From Vreelandella venusta (GTDB taxonomy: Bacteria; Pseudomonadota; Gammaproteobacteria; Pseudomonadales; Halomonadaceae), in the NCBI RefSeq assembly GCF_007989605.1, contig NZ_BJUL01000011.1:60142-124141 (forward strand): a stretch of 64,000 nucleotides of DNA. The letters are read 5' to 3'. The notes below the pieces were generated by a model. It did no database searches, was not told the origin of the DNA, and worked only from the letters and a program-made list of their open reading frames with translations. The first letter of the stretch is position 1, and every line of letters starts with the position of its first letter. This document shows, in pieces, positions 1-8,986 of the stretch. Position numbers and translations under genes: made by a program.

Positions 1-133
1 GCGCACTGTCGTTGAGTCCGTCTAACGGCACGTCATCACGAGTGTAGCCCTGCATCAGTCGTTCGGCATGTTTGCCCAATAGCGCCAGCCGTTCAGCGCC
101 AGTTTTTAGCAGGCGGCTTTCCAGTTCGCTCAC
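1..133 (-). CDS. Third subunit of the SMC-like operon (5' part only)
   Basis: The reading frame starts with GTG at 133, and its start overlaps the stop of the preceding gene by 4 nt (GTGA), so it should be translationally coupled to it. Only 44 codons are inside the window. The protein begins MSELESRLLKTGAERLALLG and runs off the left edge. The visible stretch is a charged, probably helical N-terminus with no motif I recognise. By position it should be the third, kleisin-like (MksF/JetA-type) component of the complex, but the sequence seen does not prove this. Confidence 0.55.
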   Translation of the reverse strand, partial: MSELESRLLKTGAERLALLGKHAERLMQGYTRDDVPLDGLNDSA

Positions 134-759
134 AGCAGCGCCTCCTGGGCACCCTCTTCCCGCTCCGCATCGATGGGCAAGTTTTCCTCATCGCGGATAA
201 AGCGCACCACCTCGATCAGGTAATCAATTTTACCGGTGACTATAAACACCTGACGCTCAGCATGGGGCTGAAGTAAGTAGCCATGCTCTTTCAAGCGCTT
301 AAATAGCTGCTTTACCTGGGCATCCAACTGGTCACTCTGGGAACCAAAGAAGCTGTCCGTGGCCAGCCTTTCCAGGCGCTCACGCAGGCTTTGGTTGTCT
401 TCGCACTTAGCGCTGAACTCGGCGGGCTTAAGCACATCGCCAGGGGCTGCCAAGGTGTCGCGGCCTAGCGCCTCTTGAACCAGCTGCAGCCATTCCAGCA
501 GCGGCAACAGGCTGTTGACCGTGTCACTCAGTTGGCGCGATAGCTGCTCCCGAGCGGCTTCATTAAGCTGTCGCCAGGCTAAAAAGTAGACACTGCCTTC
601 ATCATTGCTCGCCAGCCTGCGGTTGAGCGGGCGCAGGTAGTCATCAATCGCGTCGCGGGTCTCTTCATTTGCCAGGTGGCGAAAGGCGTTGTCGTCACTG
701 ATCGCGCAGACAAACTCACCAGCCAGCAAGCGTTCCAATAGCGGGCCATGTTCGATCAT
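130..759 (-). CDS. Small MksE/JetB-like partner of SMC ATPase
   Basis: A 209-residue acidic protein with no signal peptide or membrane segment. It starts with ATG at 759, whose first bases overlap the stop of the SMC ATPase gene (ATGA), and it ends in a GTGA overlap with the next gene. Size and position fit the small winged-helix subunit of MukBEF/MksBEF/Wadjet-type condensins, which binds the kleisin. The C-terminal half (residues about 150-190, KQLFKRLKEHGYL then FIVTGKIDYLIEVVRFI) looks like a winged-helix DNA- or protein-binding unit. The family assignment is inferred from context and could not be confirmed by a profile search. Confidence 0.6.
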   Translation of the reverse strand: MIEHGPLLERLLAGEFVCAISDDNAFRHLANEETRDAIDDYLRPLNRRLASNDEGSVYFLAWRQLNEAAREQLSRQLSDTVNSLLPLLEWLQLVQEALGRDTLAAPGDVLKPAEFSAKCEDNQSLRERLERLATDSFFGSQSDQLDAQVKQLFKRLKEHGYLLQPHAERQVFIVTGKIDYLIEVVRFIRDEENLPIDAEREEGAQEALL

Positions 760-3700
760 GCGGTCACCTCTTGCTGACGCTCCTTGATCCGCTGTGCAAG
801 CGGGCTAAGGCGCGGCTCAATACGTTTTAGCAGGCGCTGGCTGGGCTGGTTAGAGTCCCGCTCAATCAGATAGCGATTAGCAAATAGCAGCAGCACATCC
901 GATTCGGGGTTGGGGAAAGCACCGACAATATGGATACGGTTGCTGTCACAAGCGTCGAACAACTTTTCGACATTGTGATAGGCCAGCGTGCCAATTTCAT
1001 CAATCGGCCAGTGGATAGCGATCTGTGCATCCCCTCGCAGCAGCCGCGTAAACGCCAGCAGAAACTTACATAAAATCAGGTAGGCCATGCCATGGCTGGA
1101 AGACTCCAACAGCTGGCGGTCGTTTTTGATTACCAGATCAGTGCCACCTTCGTTTAGGTGCAGCTCAAGGCGCAGCAGGCTTTCAAAGCTGTACTGCTGG
1201 TCGCTGCGCAGCAAATCGACCACATCGGCCAGTGCGTTAAGATATTCGTCGCTAGGCAGCATCTGGCCGGATTCCCGCCACGCTTTGTAGCGCTGGGCAA
1301 ACAGCTTTAAAGGCTCCCAGAAGCCCAGTTCATCAATCGTCGATTGAATGCGCACTTCCGCTTTGCTGATGCCTTCTAAACGCAGGTCATCCGCCACTTC
1401 GTCGGAAAGCCGACGACTTTGCGCACTAATACGGCGGTTTAAGTCACGGAAGACAATAAAGAATTTATCCAGGTCATCGCTTAAATTGCGCCCTTCCTGA
1501 ATCAACTGCTGCTGTTGATCTTCCAATAGTTTGAGCATGTCACGCAGCAGCGGCAACACCAGTCGTGGACTGTCGTTTGGCAGCTTCTCGCGTTCACTTT
1601 GCAGTGCATCGGCAAAGCCGCTGCTGGCATCTTTAATCAGTTGGCTTTCTACCTCCAGGCAGCCCCGGCGCAGCTGCTCAAGCTGCTGATGGCGGCTGGT
1701 TAACGCTTGGCGCGCACGCTCAATGCGCTCCTCCATATCACCCACGGCCTCCGCTAAGGGTGCACCCTCTGAAACGATGTCCAAACTTTCCAACTGGGTC
1801 AGTAAAGGCTTTAGGGCTTCTACACTGCCGTGGGCATTTGCGCGCTGAATTTTTAGTTCATTAACCGCTGCCTGATGCGCTTCACGTGCGCTATGGAAGT
1901 CATTTTTGAGGCGCGCTTTTTCGCGCTTCAACTGTTGATCAAGCTGAACAAGTTCGGCTTCCTGGGCCACCAGCTGAGGCTTGTGCTGGCCCCACTCCAC
2001 ACGCATAAAACGTTGGTACTCGGTGAGCTCTTCCTGGCGAGCAGCAATTTTACGAATACGTTCACTCTGCTGTTCTAAGCGTTTCTTCGTTTCCTGCAGC
2101 TGCGCGGGGTTCACACCCTGCTCGGCAAGCTCCTGGCTGAAGGCGGCTTCCAGCTCACTGCACTGGCGCTTGTGTTCGGCGTTGGCGTCGTTGAGCTGCT
2201 GTTTGTACTGGCGTAGCTGCGCATCCAGGCTATCCAGCTGGCTTTGCGCGTCGGCTTTTAACTCCAGCAACTGGCCTTGATGCGTCTCAGCAAGCTCGGC
2301 AAGCGCCTGGCGTTTCTCTTCGCGCAGTTCGGTCTGAGCCTGCTCTTGGCGAGTCAACGCTGCTTGGTGCTCGGCTCGGCGAGCCTGCTGACGCTTGGTA
2401 TGGCGCTCTTGCTGCTGGCGGCGAGCCTCAAGGGCATACTCCACTTCCTGTTCAGCCCGCTGATACCCCATGCGCGCCTGATCTTGGGCCTCGTCGGCCT
2501 GCTGAACCCGTTCGTTGTGCTGCTTCAGGGCTTTTTCGGCAGCGGCACACTCGGCCTGGGCGCGCTGTTTAGCGCCATCCGCTTCTTCAATCGCCGCCAG
2601 CAAACTGACTTCGTCTTGAGCATAATCCGGCAATGCAATGGCGCTTAGATCCAGCGCTAACCCGAATAGGTCATCGCTGGCGCCTTCAGCAAGCTGCGGG
2701 GCGAGGTCGCGGCGTTCAAGCAGCTCTGGCGCAATGACCTTACCAAGCTGCTGCTCCCAACCGGGGCGGTGGTAACGCAAGAAGTGGCGCAGGCTACCCT
2801 GCTCGGGGTCGCGCTGTTGATAGAGTGCATAGCAGTGCTGTTCGGCCCGCTCACGCTGCTGACGACACTGCACTAACTGCTGCTCGGCGGCATCGCGTTC
2901 ACGTTTGTGGCTTTCAAGCTCACGGCGCAGCGCTTCCAAGGTTGCAGAAGCGGCGCTGCGTTCCTGCTGTGTTTGGTCTAAACGCGCTTGGGCAAGCTCA
3001 GCTTCTTGGGCTTCTTCAGTAGTTTGGGTGGGCATTGCCAGCTGCGCTTTTAATTCGGCTAGCTGCTCAACACCCAGCTCTAACTGCGCTTGATACTCAC
3101 CCTCTAGCCGTTGACGCTCTTGCTGATAGCGCTCGTTATGCTGCTGTTCGGCTTGCCACTGCTGCTCGCGACGCTGCGCTTTTTCCTCGACCAGGGCATC
3201 TATCAATTCCTGGTTTTCTTGAGTTTGACGGGCAAGTGCTTCGGAAAGCTCGCGCAACCGGCCATCTAAGCGCGCCTGGCTCTCTTTTACCGCATCTTGC
3301 ATGACCTGCAGGTGCTGCTGAAGCTGATCACGCTGCTCACGCCACTGGGGCAAGGCGTTGATGTCTCGCTCCAGGCCGGTCATATCGGCATCGGCGTAGT
3401 GCTCAAACTGGGTTTGCAGATCATTCAGGCGGCGCTGAGTGTGCTGCAAATCGCTCGCGACTTCACTGTGGCGGTCGTTCAGCTCATCGCGCTGCTGGGT
3501 GTAGGCATTTTCACGCTGTTGGAATTCGCGCTGGTGGCGGTTTAACTCACCATCCAGGTCCGCAATACGCTTCTCTGCCTGCTGATAGTCGGCGCTTAGC
3601 TGGGGTTTCAACTGCCACAGCGTGGTCTCTAACTGAGCCAATTCGCGGTCGATGCCGCCAAGCTTAGTCAGCGCAGCCTGCAGCGGCTCCAGGCGCATGG

Positions 3701-4421
3701 ACTGGCGCATCTGGGCAATCCACTCCCGCGCCTTGGCACTGCGAATACGGGTAACTGGCAGCTCGACGCCATCCTCTTCGAAAATTGCCGCCAGCATGGT
3801 TTTGAGGGTGTCCATCTTGCCCTCTTTTGCATGCACAGCAGAGACCAGTTTTTCGATATGACGGATACGTCGTTCAGGGTTAACCAGGCTAAACTGCGCC
3901 GCGATTTGGCGCAGCTTTAATCCATCGCGGCTATTACCGTGCAGCTGGGTAAAATCGTTTTGAATCACCGAGCGAAACTCGGAGGTGGCTCCCAACTTGG
4001 AAGAGACAGCAATCCCGCTGCGGCGCAGTCCGCTAGACCACTGAGGGTACTCCAGCGCCAAGGGGCCTTTTTCAGTTTCGATCAGATAGTCTTCTGGCCG
4101 GTAAGGGGCACCGACAAATCGGTACTCCACGCCACCTTCTTGCTTGCGCGTCAGCACGACTTGGCAAACATTGCCTGCTTCGCGGCGGTATTCGTAGACA
4201 AGATAGCTTTGACGAGTGGGCAAGTAGAAGGCATCAAACTTCATGCGGGTTTTCGGCACCACCTTATTGGGCAGCTCGCCATAAAACACCGGCACTAACC
4301 GCTGAAGCGTGGTTTTGCCTGACGCGTTGGTGCCGCAGATATTAGTGTGGCCATCCACATTGAGTTCAACCACCCCCGACAAGTGGCCGTGAATCATAAT
4401 GATGCGTAGCAAATGCGCCAT
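756..4421 (-). CDS. MukB/MksB-like SMC ATPase (condensin- or Wadjet-type)
   Basis: A 1221-residue SMC-architecture ATPase. The N-terminal head carries a Walker A motif GTNASGKT at residues 30-37. Residues roughly 250-1000 are a long Gln/Glu/Arg/Ala-rich coiled coil. The C-terminal head has an SSSHGMAYLI signature-like loop near 1107-1116 and a Walker B-like IHWPIDEIG near 1136-1144. Such proteins form ring complexes with a kleisin and a small winged-helix subunit, and either organise the chromosome or cleave plasmids. It is first in a minus-strand operon with a clear AAGGA ribosome site 6 nt before ATG, and the two following genes overlap it by 4 nt each. Canonical Mks and Wadjet operons usually place the ATPase after the small subunits, so the order here is unusual. 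Several long frames on the opposite strand are shadows of the coiled-coil composition. Confidence 0.8.
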   Translation of the reverse strand: MAHLLRIIMIHGHLSGVVELNVDGHTNICGTNASGKTTLQRLVPVFYGELPNKVVPKTRMKFDAFYLPTRQSYLVYEYRREAGNVCQVVLTRKQEGGVEYRFVGAPYRPEDYLIETEKGPLALEYPQWSSGLRRSGIAVSSKLGATSEFRSVIQNDFTQLHGNSRDGLKLRQIAAQFSLVNPERRIRHIEKLVSAVHAKEGKMDTLKTMLAAIFEEDGVELPVTRIRSAKAREWIAQMRQSMRLEPLQAALTKLGGIDRELAQLETTLWQLKPQLSADYQQAEKRIADLDGELNRHQREFQQRENAYTQQRDELNDRHSEVASDLQHTQRRLNDLQTQFEHYADADMTGLERDINALPQWREQRDQLQQHLQVMQDAVKESQARLDGRLRELSEALARQTQENQELIDALVEEKAQRREQQWQAEQQHNERYQQERQRLEGEYQAQLELGVEQLAELKAQLAMPTQTTEEAQEAELAQARLDQTQQERSAASATLEALRRELESHKRERDAAEQQLVQCRQQRERAEQHCYALYQQRDPEQGSLRHFLRYHRPGWEQQLGKVIAPELLERRDLAPQLAEGASDDLFGLALDLSAIALPDYAQDEVSLLAAIEEADGAKQRAQAECAAAEKALKQHNERVQQADEAQDQARMGYQRAEQEVEYALEARRQQQERHTKRQQARRAEHQAALTRQEQAQTELREEKRQALAELAETHQGQLLELKADAQSQLDSLDAQLRQYKQQLNDANAEHKRQCSELEAAFSQELAEQGVNPAQLQETKKRLEQQSERIRKIAARQEELTEYQRFMRVEWGQHKPQLVAQEAELVQLDQQLKREKARLKNDFHSAREAHQAAVNELKIQRANAHGSVEALKPLLTQLESLDIVSEGAPLAEAVGDMEERIERARQALTSRHQQLEQLRRGCLEVESQLIKDASSGFADALQSEREKLPNDSPRLVLPLLRDMLKLLEDQQQQLIQEGRNLSDDLDKFFIVFRDLNRRISAQSRRLSDEVADDLRLEGISKAEVRIQSTIDELGFWEPLKLFAQRYKAWRESGQMLPSDEYLNALADVVDLLRSDQQYSFESLLRLELHLNEGGTDLVIKNDRQLLESSSHGMAYLILCKFLLAFTRLLRGDAQIAIHWPIDEIGTLAYHNVEKLFDACDSNRIHIVGAFPNPESDVLLLFANRYLIERDSNQPSQRLLKRIEPRLSPLAQRIKERQQEVTA

Positions 4422-4585
4422 GCCGTGTCCTTGGTCGTCAAACGTCCGAAAACGCTATCTTGCCAGACCTGGAGCAAGGCGACATCTGTTCAGGTGTGAA
4501 CTATTGATTTATCTATTGGCAATGCACATTTAGATCGGCTGCTGGCCCATCTGCATTTCGTCCTAGCTCTCTTTCATTCGCCCTT

Positions 4586-4621
4586 TTAGTCACTGTCTTA
4601 GTTACTATCTCAGCTACTCTC
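4586..4621. repeat. Three 12-bp direct repeats across the GntR stop codon
   Basis: On the plus strand the units are TTAGTCACTGTC (4586-4597), TTAGTTACTATC (4598-4609) and TCAGCTACTCTC (4610-4621). They share the pattern TYAGYYACTVTC. The third unit contains the stop codon of the minus-strand GntR gene (4614-4616), so the array extends from the last codons into the 3' spacer. Confidence 0.6.
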
Positions 4622-5288
4622 CCACGCCGCTCACTACAAAATCCCTAGCAACGCCTATGTGGTAATCAATGGCCTCACGGCAAGCCTCGGAACTGCCGCT
4701 TCCCAATGCATCTAGCAGCTTAAAATGACTGGTGGCAATGGTATCGGGGGCTTCGTGGGTTTTGGTAATCAGCGTAATACACAGGCGAAGTTCGTGGGTT
4801 AAGCCATCAAATGCCCGCAGCAGCCGCTCATTGCCCGCAAGATGAATCATTAAGCGATGAAACTGCAGATCCTCCTCAATGCGGCGTGTTCCATCATTGC
4901 TGGCTGCCGCGGCGCACAAGATCTCTACCTGCTGTTTTAGCGCGCGCTCTGCATCGCTGCTATAGCGCTCAGATAAGCGTTGGATAGCATGGCGTTCCAG
5001 GCATAGCCTCAGATCAAAAACATCCTCTAATTCAACGGCATTCAACGCCCTAACAAAAAAGCCGCGTCTTGGCTTTGAGATTAAAAGCCCACGACTTTCC
5101 AATAAGCGGGCGGCCTCGCGAACTGGCGCGCGGCTGACGCCTAAATCCCGGGAAAGCTGCACTTCTGAAAGCCGCTCACCGGGTAAAAAGTGTTGCTGGA
5201 TAATCGCTTGCGTCAAATAGTCTGCCACTTGCTCAACAAGGTTTTGCTGTTGAATAAAGCCGCCGGGAGCCACTGGTGAAGAGGCCAT
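4614..5288 (-). CDS. GntR-family (FadR/FCD) transcriptional regulator
   Basis: A 224-residue regulator. Residues about 20-80 form the winged helix-turn-helix typical of GntR proteins (LSEVQLSRDLGVSRAPVREA, then a wing with PRRGFFV). Residues 90-215 are an all-helical FCD ligand-binding domain, with Arg, Asp and His residues suited to binding a metal-carboxylate ligand. It is divergent from the ABC importer operon starting at 5537 and is very likely its regulator. The intergenic region contains a TGTCGAC pair with 21-bp spacing that is a plausible operator. Ligand unknown; FCD regulators usually sense organic acids or amino-acid-like carboxylates. Confidence 0.85.
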   Translation of the reverse strand: MASSPVAPGGFIQQQNLVEQVADYLTQAIIQQHFLPGERLSEVQLSRDLGVSRAPVREAARLLESRGLLISKPRRGFFVRALNAVELEDVFDLRLCLERHAIQRLSERYSSDAERALKQQVEILCAAAASNDGTRRIEEDLQFHRLMIHLAGNERLLRAFDGLTHELRLCITLITKTHEAPDTIATSHFKLLDALGSGSSEACREAIDYHIGVARDFVVSGVGE

Positions 5289-5342
5289 AGAGTTTACTCT
5301 TATTAGATATTACGTACTTTTAGTATGACGTAAAAATACATT

Positions 5343-5373
5343 CTGTCGACGGCCGATTGACGACTGTCGACAG
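5343..5373. promoter_or_regulatory. Candidate GntR operator pair
   Basis: TGTCGAC occurs at 5344-5350 and 5365-5371. The second copy lies in the perfect palindrome CTGTCGACAG (5364-5373). The 21-bp offset is two helical turns. The GT-N2-AC core fits the FadR/FCD operator style, and the site lies between the divergent GntR and importer genes. Confidence 0.45.
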
Positions 5374-5536
5374 TTATACAAACCAATGCTATGTTCAAAA
5401 AGGCCTCATATAACGATCTATAACCAAAATCCATAACAACAACTGGGCTGTTTTGTATCACGCCTCGCTCGCCTAACAATAACGTAAATCCATTACGTGA
5501 CAGGCTTTAGCCTAGTAACCGAGGAGCAGAAACAAA

Positions 5537-7093
5537 ATGAGAACACCTTTGGCTTTGGCAATTTCCGCTGCAGCACTCGCTTTTTCGTCGGCCGCCCTAG
5601 CAGACGACCCGAAACAAGGGGGTACGGTTAACACTATTATTCAACCAGAACCGCCAGGCTTAGTGCTGGGAATGGTGCAAAACGCGCCTACGCGCACCGT
5701 GGCAGGCAATATCTATGAAGGGCTGCTGCGCTACACCACGGATCTGGAACCCATGCCACAGTTGGCTGAATCATGGGACATCAGCGACGATGGCCGCACC
5801 TATACTTTCCACCTAAGGGAAGATGTTACCTGGCACGACGGCGAACCCTTCACCGCTGACGACGTGGTATTTTCTGCCGATGTTTTCCACCGCGAACTGA
5901 ACCCCAGTGCGCGGGCCGTTTTACAACATGTGGAAAGCATCGAAGCAACGGATGACCACACGGTGGTATTTACCTTAACCGATCCCTTCGGCCCATTCCT
6001 GATCTCCTTTGAGGCAGGCACCTTCACCATGGTGCCTGAACACCTGTATGCGGGCACCGACTTCCGCAACAACGAACATAACGACCATCCGATTGGCACA
6101 GGCCCTTTCAAGTTTGCTAATTGGGAACGCGGCACCGTGATCGAGCTGGTTAAAAACGATGACTACTACGAAGATGGGCTTCCCTATCTGGATGGCGTCA
6201 ACTGGCACATCATTCCCGATGGCGGTTCCCGTGCCGTTGCCTTCGAGAACGGTACTATTGATGTACTACCCAGCGGTACCGTTGAGAACTTTGATATCCC
6301 GCGTTTATCCGCGATGGATAACGTCTGTATGACGGAAGAAGGCCACGAATATTTCAGCCCCTTCGCCATGCTATGGATGAACAACCGAGAAGGCCCCACC
6401 GCCGACAAACGCTTTCGCCAAGCGGTGATGTATGCCATGGATCGTGAGTTTGCCAAAGACGTGCTGTGGAATGGCTTAGGCAAAGTGCCGCTCTCGGCTT
6501 TTGGTTCCAACGCGCGCTTCCAACATGACGATTTAGAGCCCTACGATCACAATCCAGAGCGTGCCCGTGAACTGTTGGCCGAAATGGGTTACGACGGCGA
6601 AGAGATAACTATTCTGCCGCTTCCTTACGGTGAAACGTGGACCCGCTGGGCTGAGGCCGTACAACAGAACCTGCGTGAAGTGGGCATTAACGTAAGCACC
6701 CAAGCCACCGACGTGGGCGGCTGGAACCAGCGCCTCGGCGACTGGGATTACGATCTCGCCTTTACCTACCTATACCAGTACGGCGACCCGGCACTGGGCA
6801 TTTCACGTACCTACCTTTCCGACAATATTGCCAAAGGCTCACCCTGGAATAACGTGGAAGGCTACGAAAACGAGCGTGTCGACGAGCTGTTCAACGAGGC
6901 CGCCACAGCTTTCCCCGACGAAGAGCGCGAAGCGCTTTACAGTGAAGTTCAGGAAATCCTGCACGAAGACGTGCCCGTTGGCTGGCTGATGGAACTGGGC
7001 TTCCCAACCCTGTACCGCTGTGATGTGCAGAACCTCGTCACCTCCGGCGTGGGTGTCAACGACGGCTTTAAAGATGCTTGGCTAGATCGCTAA
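5537..7093 (+). CDS. ABC importer substrate-binding protein (peptide/opine family 5)
   Basis: A 518-residue periplasmic solute-binding protein of the SBP family 5 type (DppA/OppA-like). Residues 1-22 form a classical signal peptide ending ALA before DDPKQGG. The family-typical stretches EGLLRYTTDLEPMPQLAESW and YTFHLREDVTWHDGEP follow near residues 60-110, and HPIGTGPFKFANWERG sits near residue 195. A strong GAGGAG ribosome site precedes the ATG. It is the first gene of an importer operon divergent from the GntR regulator. A terminator hairpin directly after it should lower expression of the membrane genes relative to this protein. The substrate may be a peptide, opine or other amino compound; the sequence does not say which. 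Confidence 0.9.
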   Translation: MRTPLALAISAAALAFSSAALADDPKQGGTVNTIIQPEPPGLVLGMVQNAPTRTVAGNIYEGLLRYTTDLEPMPQLAESWDISDDGRTYTFHLREDVTWHDGEPFTADDVVFSADVFHRELNPSARAVLQHVESIEATDDHTVVFTLTDPFGPFLISFEAGTFTMVPEHLYAGTDFRNNEHNDHPIGTGPFKFANWERGTVIELVKNDDYYEDGLPYLDGVNWHIIPDGGSRAVAFENGTIDVLPSGTVENFDIPRLSAMDNVCMTEEGHEYFSPFAMLWMNNREGPTADKRFRQAVMYAMDREFAKDVLWNGLGKVPLSAFGSNARFQHDDLEPYDHNPERARELLAEMGYDGEEITILPLPYGETWTRWAEAVQQNLREVGINVSTQATDVGGWNQRLGDWDYDLAFTYLYQYGDPALGISRTYLSDNIAKGSPWNNVEGYENERVDELFNEAATAFPDEEREALYSEVQEILHEDVPVGWLMELGFPTLYRCDVQNLVTSGVGVNDGFKDAWLDR

Positions 7094-7102
7094 ATCCAAG
7101 CC

Positions 7103-7133
7103 ACCCAGGTAGCGAGAGCTACCTGGGTTTTTT
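7103..7133 (+). terminator. Intra-operon terminator/attenuator after the binding protein gene
   Basis: The stem ACCCAGGTAGC / GCTACCTGGGT (7103-7113 with 7118-7128), loop GAGA, is followed by a run of T to 7133. It lies between the binding protein and the first permease, a usual place for partial termination that raises binding-protein output. Confidence 0.8.
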
Positions 7134-7169
7134 AGCTATGTCTTGAAGGTATTAGCCAGGAAACAACTT

Positions 7170-8147
7170 ATGGTTTACGCGCGTCTCATTCTGATGCGGC
7201 TGTTTAAAGCCGTGATTGTGCTGTTTTTAATCGTTATTTTTAACTTCCTGCTGATTCAGATGGCCCCTGGTGACCCTGCGGCGATTTTAGCCGGCGAGGC
7301 GGGCGCGGCTGACCAGGAGTTCCTCAATCAGTTGCGCGAACGGTTTGGTCTTGATCAGCCAATGTATGTGCAACTGTGGCGCTACGTATCAGGCATTGCC
7401 ATGCTCGACTTTGGCTACTCCTATCGGCTTGGTGTGCCCGTCTTTGATCTGATTATGGATCGTTTGCCCGCCACGCTGCTACTAACCGGCACGGCGTTTG
7501 TGCTCTCGCTGGCACTCGGCATTGTGGCAGGCTCCATGGCGGCGGCGCGGGTTAAAAAGCCCTCGGGCTCCCTGATAATGGCGCTGGCCTTGGTGTTTTA
7601 TGCCACACCACTGTTTTGGGTAGCGCTGATGTCGGTAGTGGTGTTTTCCGTCTACCTCGGATGGCTACCTGCTTACGGTCTTTACACCGTTGGCGCAGAC
7701 CTCACAGGCTTTGCACTTGTGCTGGATGTCGCCACCCATTTAATACTGCCTGCTACCACGCTGGCGCTATTTTTTATGGCAATTTATACCCGCATGACGC
7801 GCACCTCGATGCTCGATGCAGCCCAGCAGGACTTCGTTAAAACCGCCCGCGCGAAAGGGCTAAAACCTAGCGTTATTCAGCGCCGCCACATTCTTCGCAA
7901 TGCCTTACTACCAATCATCACCCTAGCAGGCTTGCAGGCTGGGCAGATGGTTGGTGGCGCTATTTTGACGGAAACCGTGTTTGCCTGGCCGGGTATTGGG
8001 CGGCTGATGTTTGAAGCGCTACAGCAGCGTGACTACAACCTGCTGCTGGGGATTTTCTTCTTCTCGGCGGCATTAGTGATTGTCTTCAATATTATTACCG
8101 ACTTGGTTTACCGCTTGGCTGATCCGCGCATCAAGGGGGCCTCATGA
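7170..8147 (+). CDS. ABC importer permease (DppB-like)
   Basis: A 325-residue inner-membrane permease with about six transmembrane helices. The first is LFKAVIVLFLIVIFNFLLI, followed by the family motif MAPGDPA. The cytoplasmic EAA loop is FVKTARAKGLKPSVIQRRH, near residue 235. I chose ATG 7170 because AGGA lies about 8 nt upstream; an in-frame TTG at 7143 would add nine residues without a good ribosome site. The gene ends in an ATGA overlap with the second permease, so the two membrane subunits should be made in equal amounts. Confidence 0.9.
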   Translation: MVYARLILMRLFKAVIVLFLIVIFNFLLIQMAPGDPAAILAGEAGAADQEFLNQLRERFGLDQPMYVQLWRYVSGIAMLDFGYSYRLGVPVFDLIMDRLPATLLLTGTAFVLSLALGIVAGSMAAARVKKPSGSLIMALALVFYATPLFWVALMSVVVFSVYLGWLPAYGLYTVGADLTGFALVLDVATHLILPATTLALFFMAIYTRMTRTSMLDAAQQDFVKTARAKGLKPSVIQRRHILRNALLPIITLAGLQAGQMVGGAILTETVFAWPGIGRLMFEALQQRDYNLLLGIFFFSAALVIVFNIITDLVYRLADPRIKGAS

Positions 8148-8977
8148 GCTTTTTCGCACGCTTTGCGCAAAACCGTGGCGCCCTGGTAGGGCTGATTATT
8201 CTGCTGCTCATTATCGTCATGGCGATTCTGGCGCCGCTGCTATTTCCCGAGTCTCCCTGGCGCATGGTTCAGCGGCCCTTTTTGCCGCCGCTTTCCCAGG
8301 ATGGCTTTCTGCTCGGCACCGATACCATGGGGCGCAACGTCGCCGCAGGCTTAATGCATGGCGCCTGGGTGTCGCTGCTGATTGGTTTGGTATCCACTAG
8401 CGTTGCCCTGTTGATTGGCGTGCCACTGGGGGCGATTGCGGGATACTACGGAGGCCTGATTGACGACGTACTTATGCGCTTTACCGAGTTCTTTCAAACC
8501 ATCCCCAACTTTGCCCTGGCAATTGTGCTGGTGGCGATTATGCAGCCCAGCATCACCTCCATTGTGCTGGCGATTGCGCTGGTCAGTTGGCCCCCTGTCG
8601 CCCGTTTGGTAAGGGCAGAGTTTATGTCGTTACGGCATCGTGAATACGTTGAAGCGGCTCGCTTAGTCGGCCAAACCAACAGCACCATTATCCTGCGTCA
8701 GATTCTGCCTAACACGCTGTCACCGATTATTGTGCTGGCCTCATTAATGGTCGCCACCGCTATTTTGCTGGAATCGGCGCTGTCGTTTTTAGGCTTGGGT
8801 GACCCCAATGTGATGTCCTGGGGCTACATGATTGGCGCGGCACGTACGGTTATTCGCCAAGCGTGGTGGCTGAGTTTCTTCCCTGGTGTGGCGATTCTAC
8901 TCACCGTTCTGGCGTTGAACTTAGTCGGTGAAGGGCTAGACGATGCGCTTAACCCCAAACTTTCCCGCGAGCGCTAG
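8144..8977 (+). CDS. ABC importer permease (DppC-like)
   Basis: A 277-residue second permease subunit. The N-terminal helix GLIILLLIIVMAILAPLLF is followed by the family motif LLGTDTMGRNVAAGLMHGAW near residues 55-75. The EAA loop YVEAARLVGQTNSTIILRQI lies near residue 170. It overlaps the preceding permease by ATGA and is followed after 9 nt by the ATPase gene, so the importer is one translational unit. Confidence 0.9.
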   Translation: MSFFARFAQNRGALVGLIILLLIIVMAILAPLLFPESPWRMVQRPFLPPLSQDGFLLGTDTMGRNVAAGLMHGAWVSLLIGLVSTSVALLIGVPLGAIAGYYGGLIDDVLMRFTEFFQTIPNFALAIVLVAIMQPSITSIVLAIALVSWPPVARLVRAEFMSLRHREYVEAARLVGQTNSTIILRQILPNTLSPIIVLASLMVATAILLESALSFLGLGDPNVMSWGYMIGAARTVIRQAWWLSFFPGVAILLTVLALNLVGEGLDDALNPKLSRER

Positions 8978-8986
8978 GAGCCCTTC

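Noticed and set aside
1875..4298. Several 65-125 residue plus-strand frames opposite the SMC ATPase
   Set aside because: Gln/Glu/Leu-rich coiled-coil codons leave few stops on the reverse strand; none has a ribosome site or homology I recognise.
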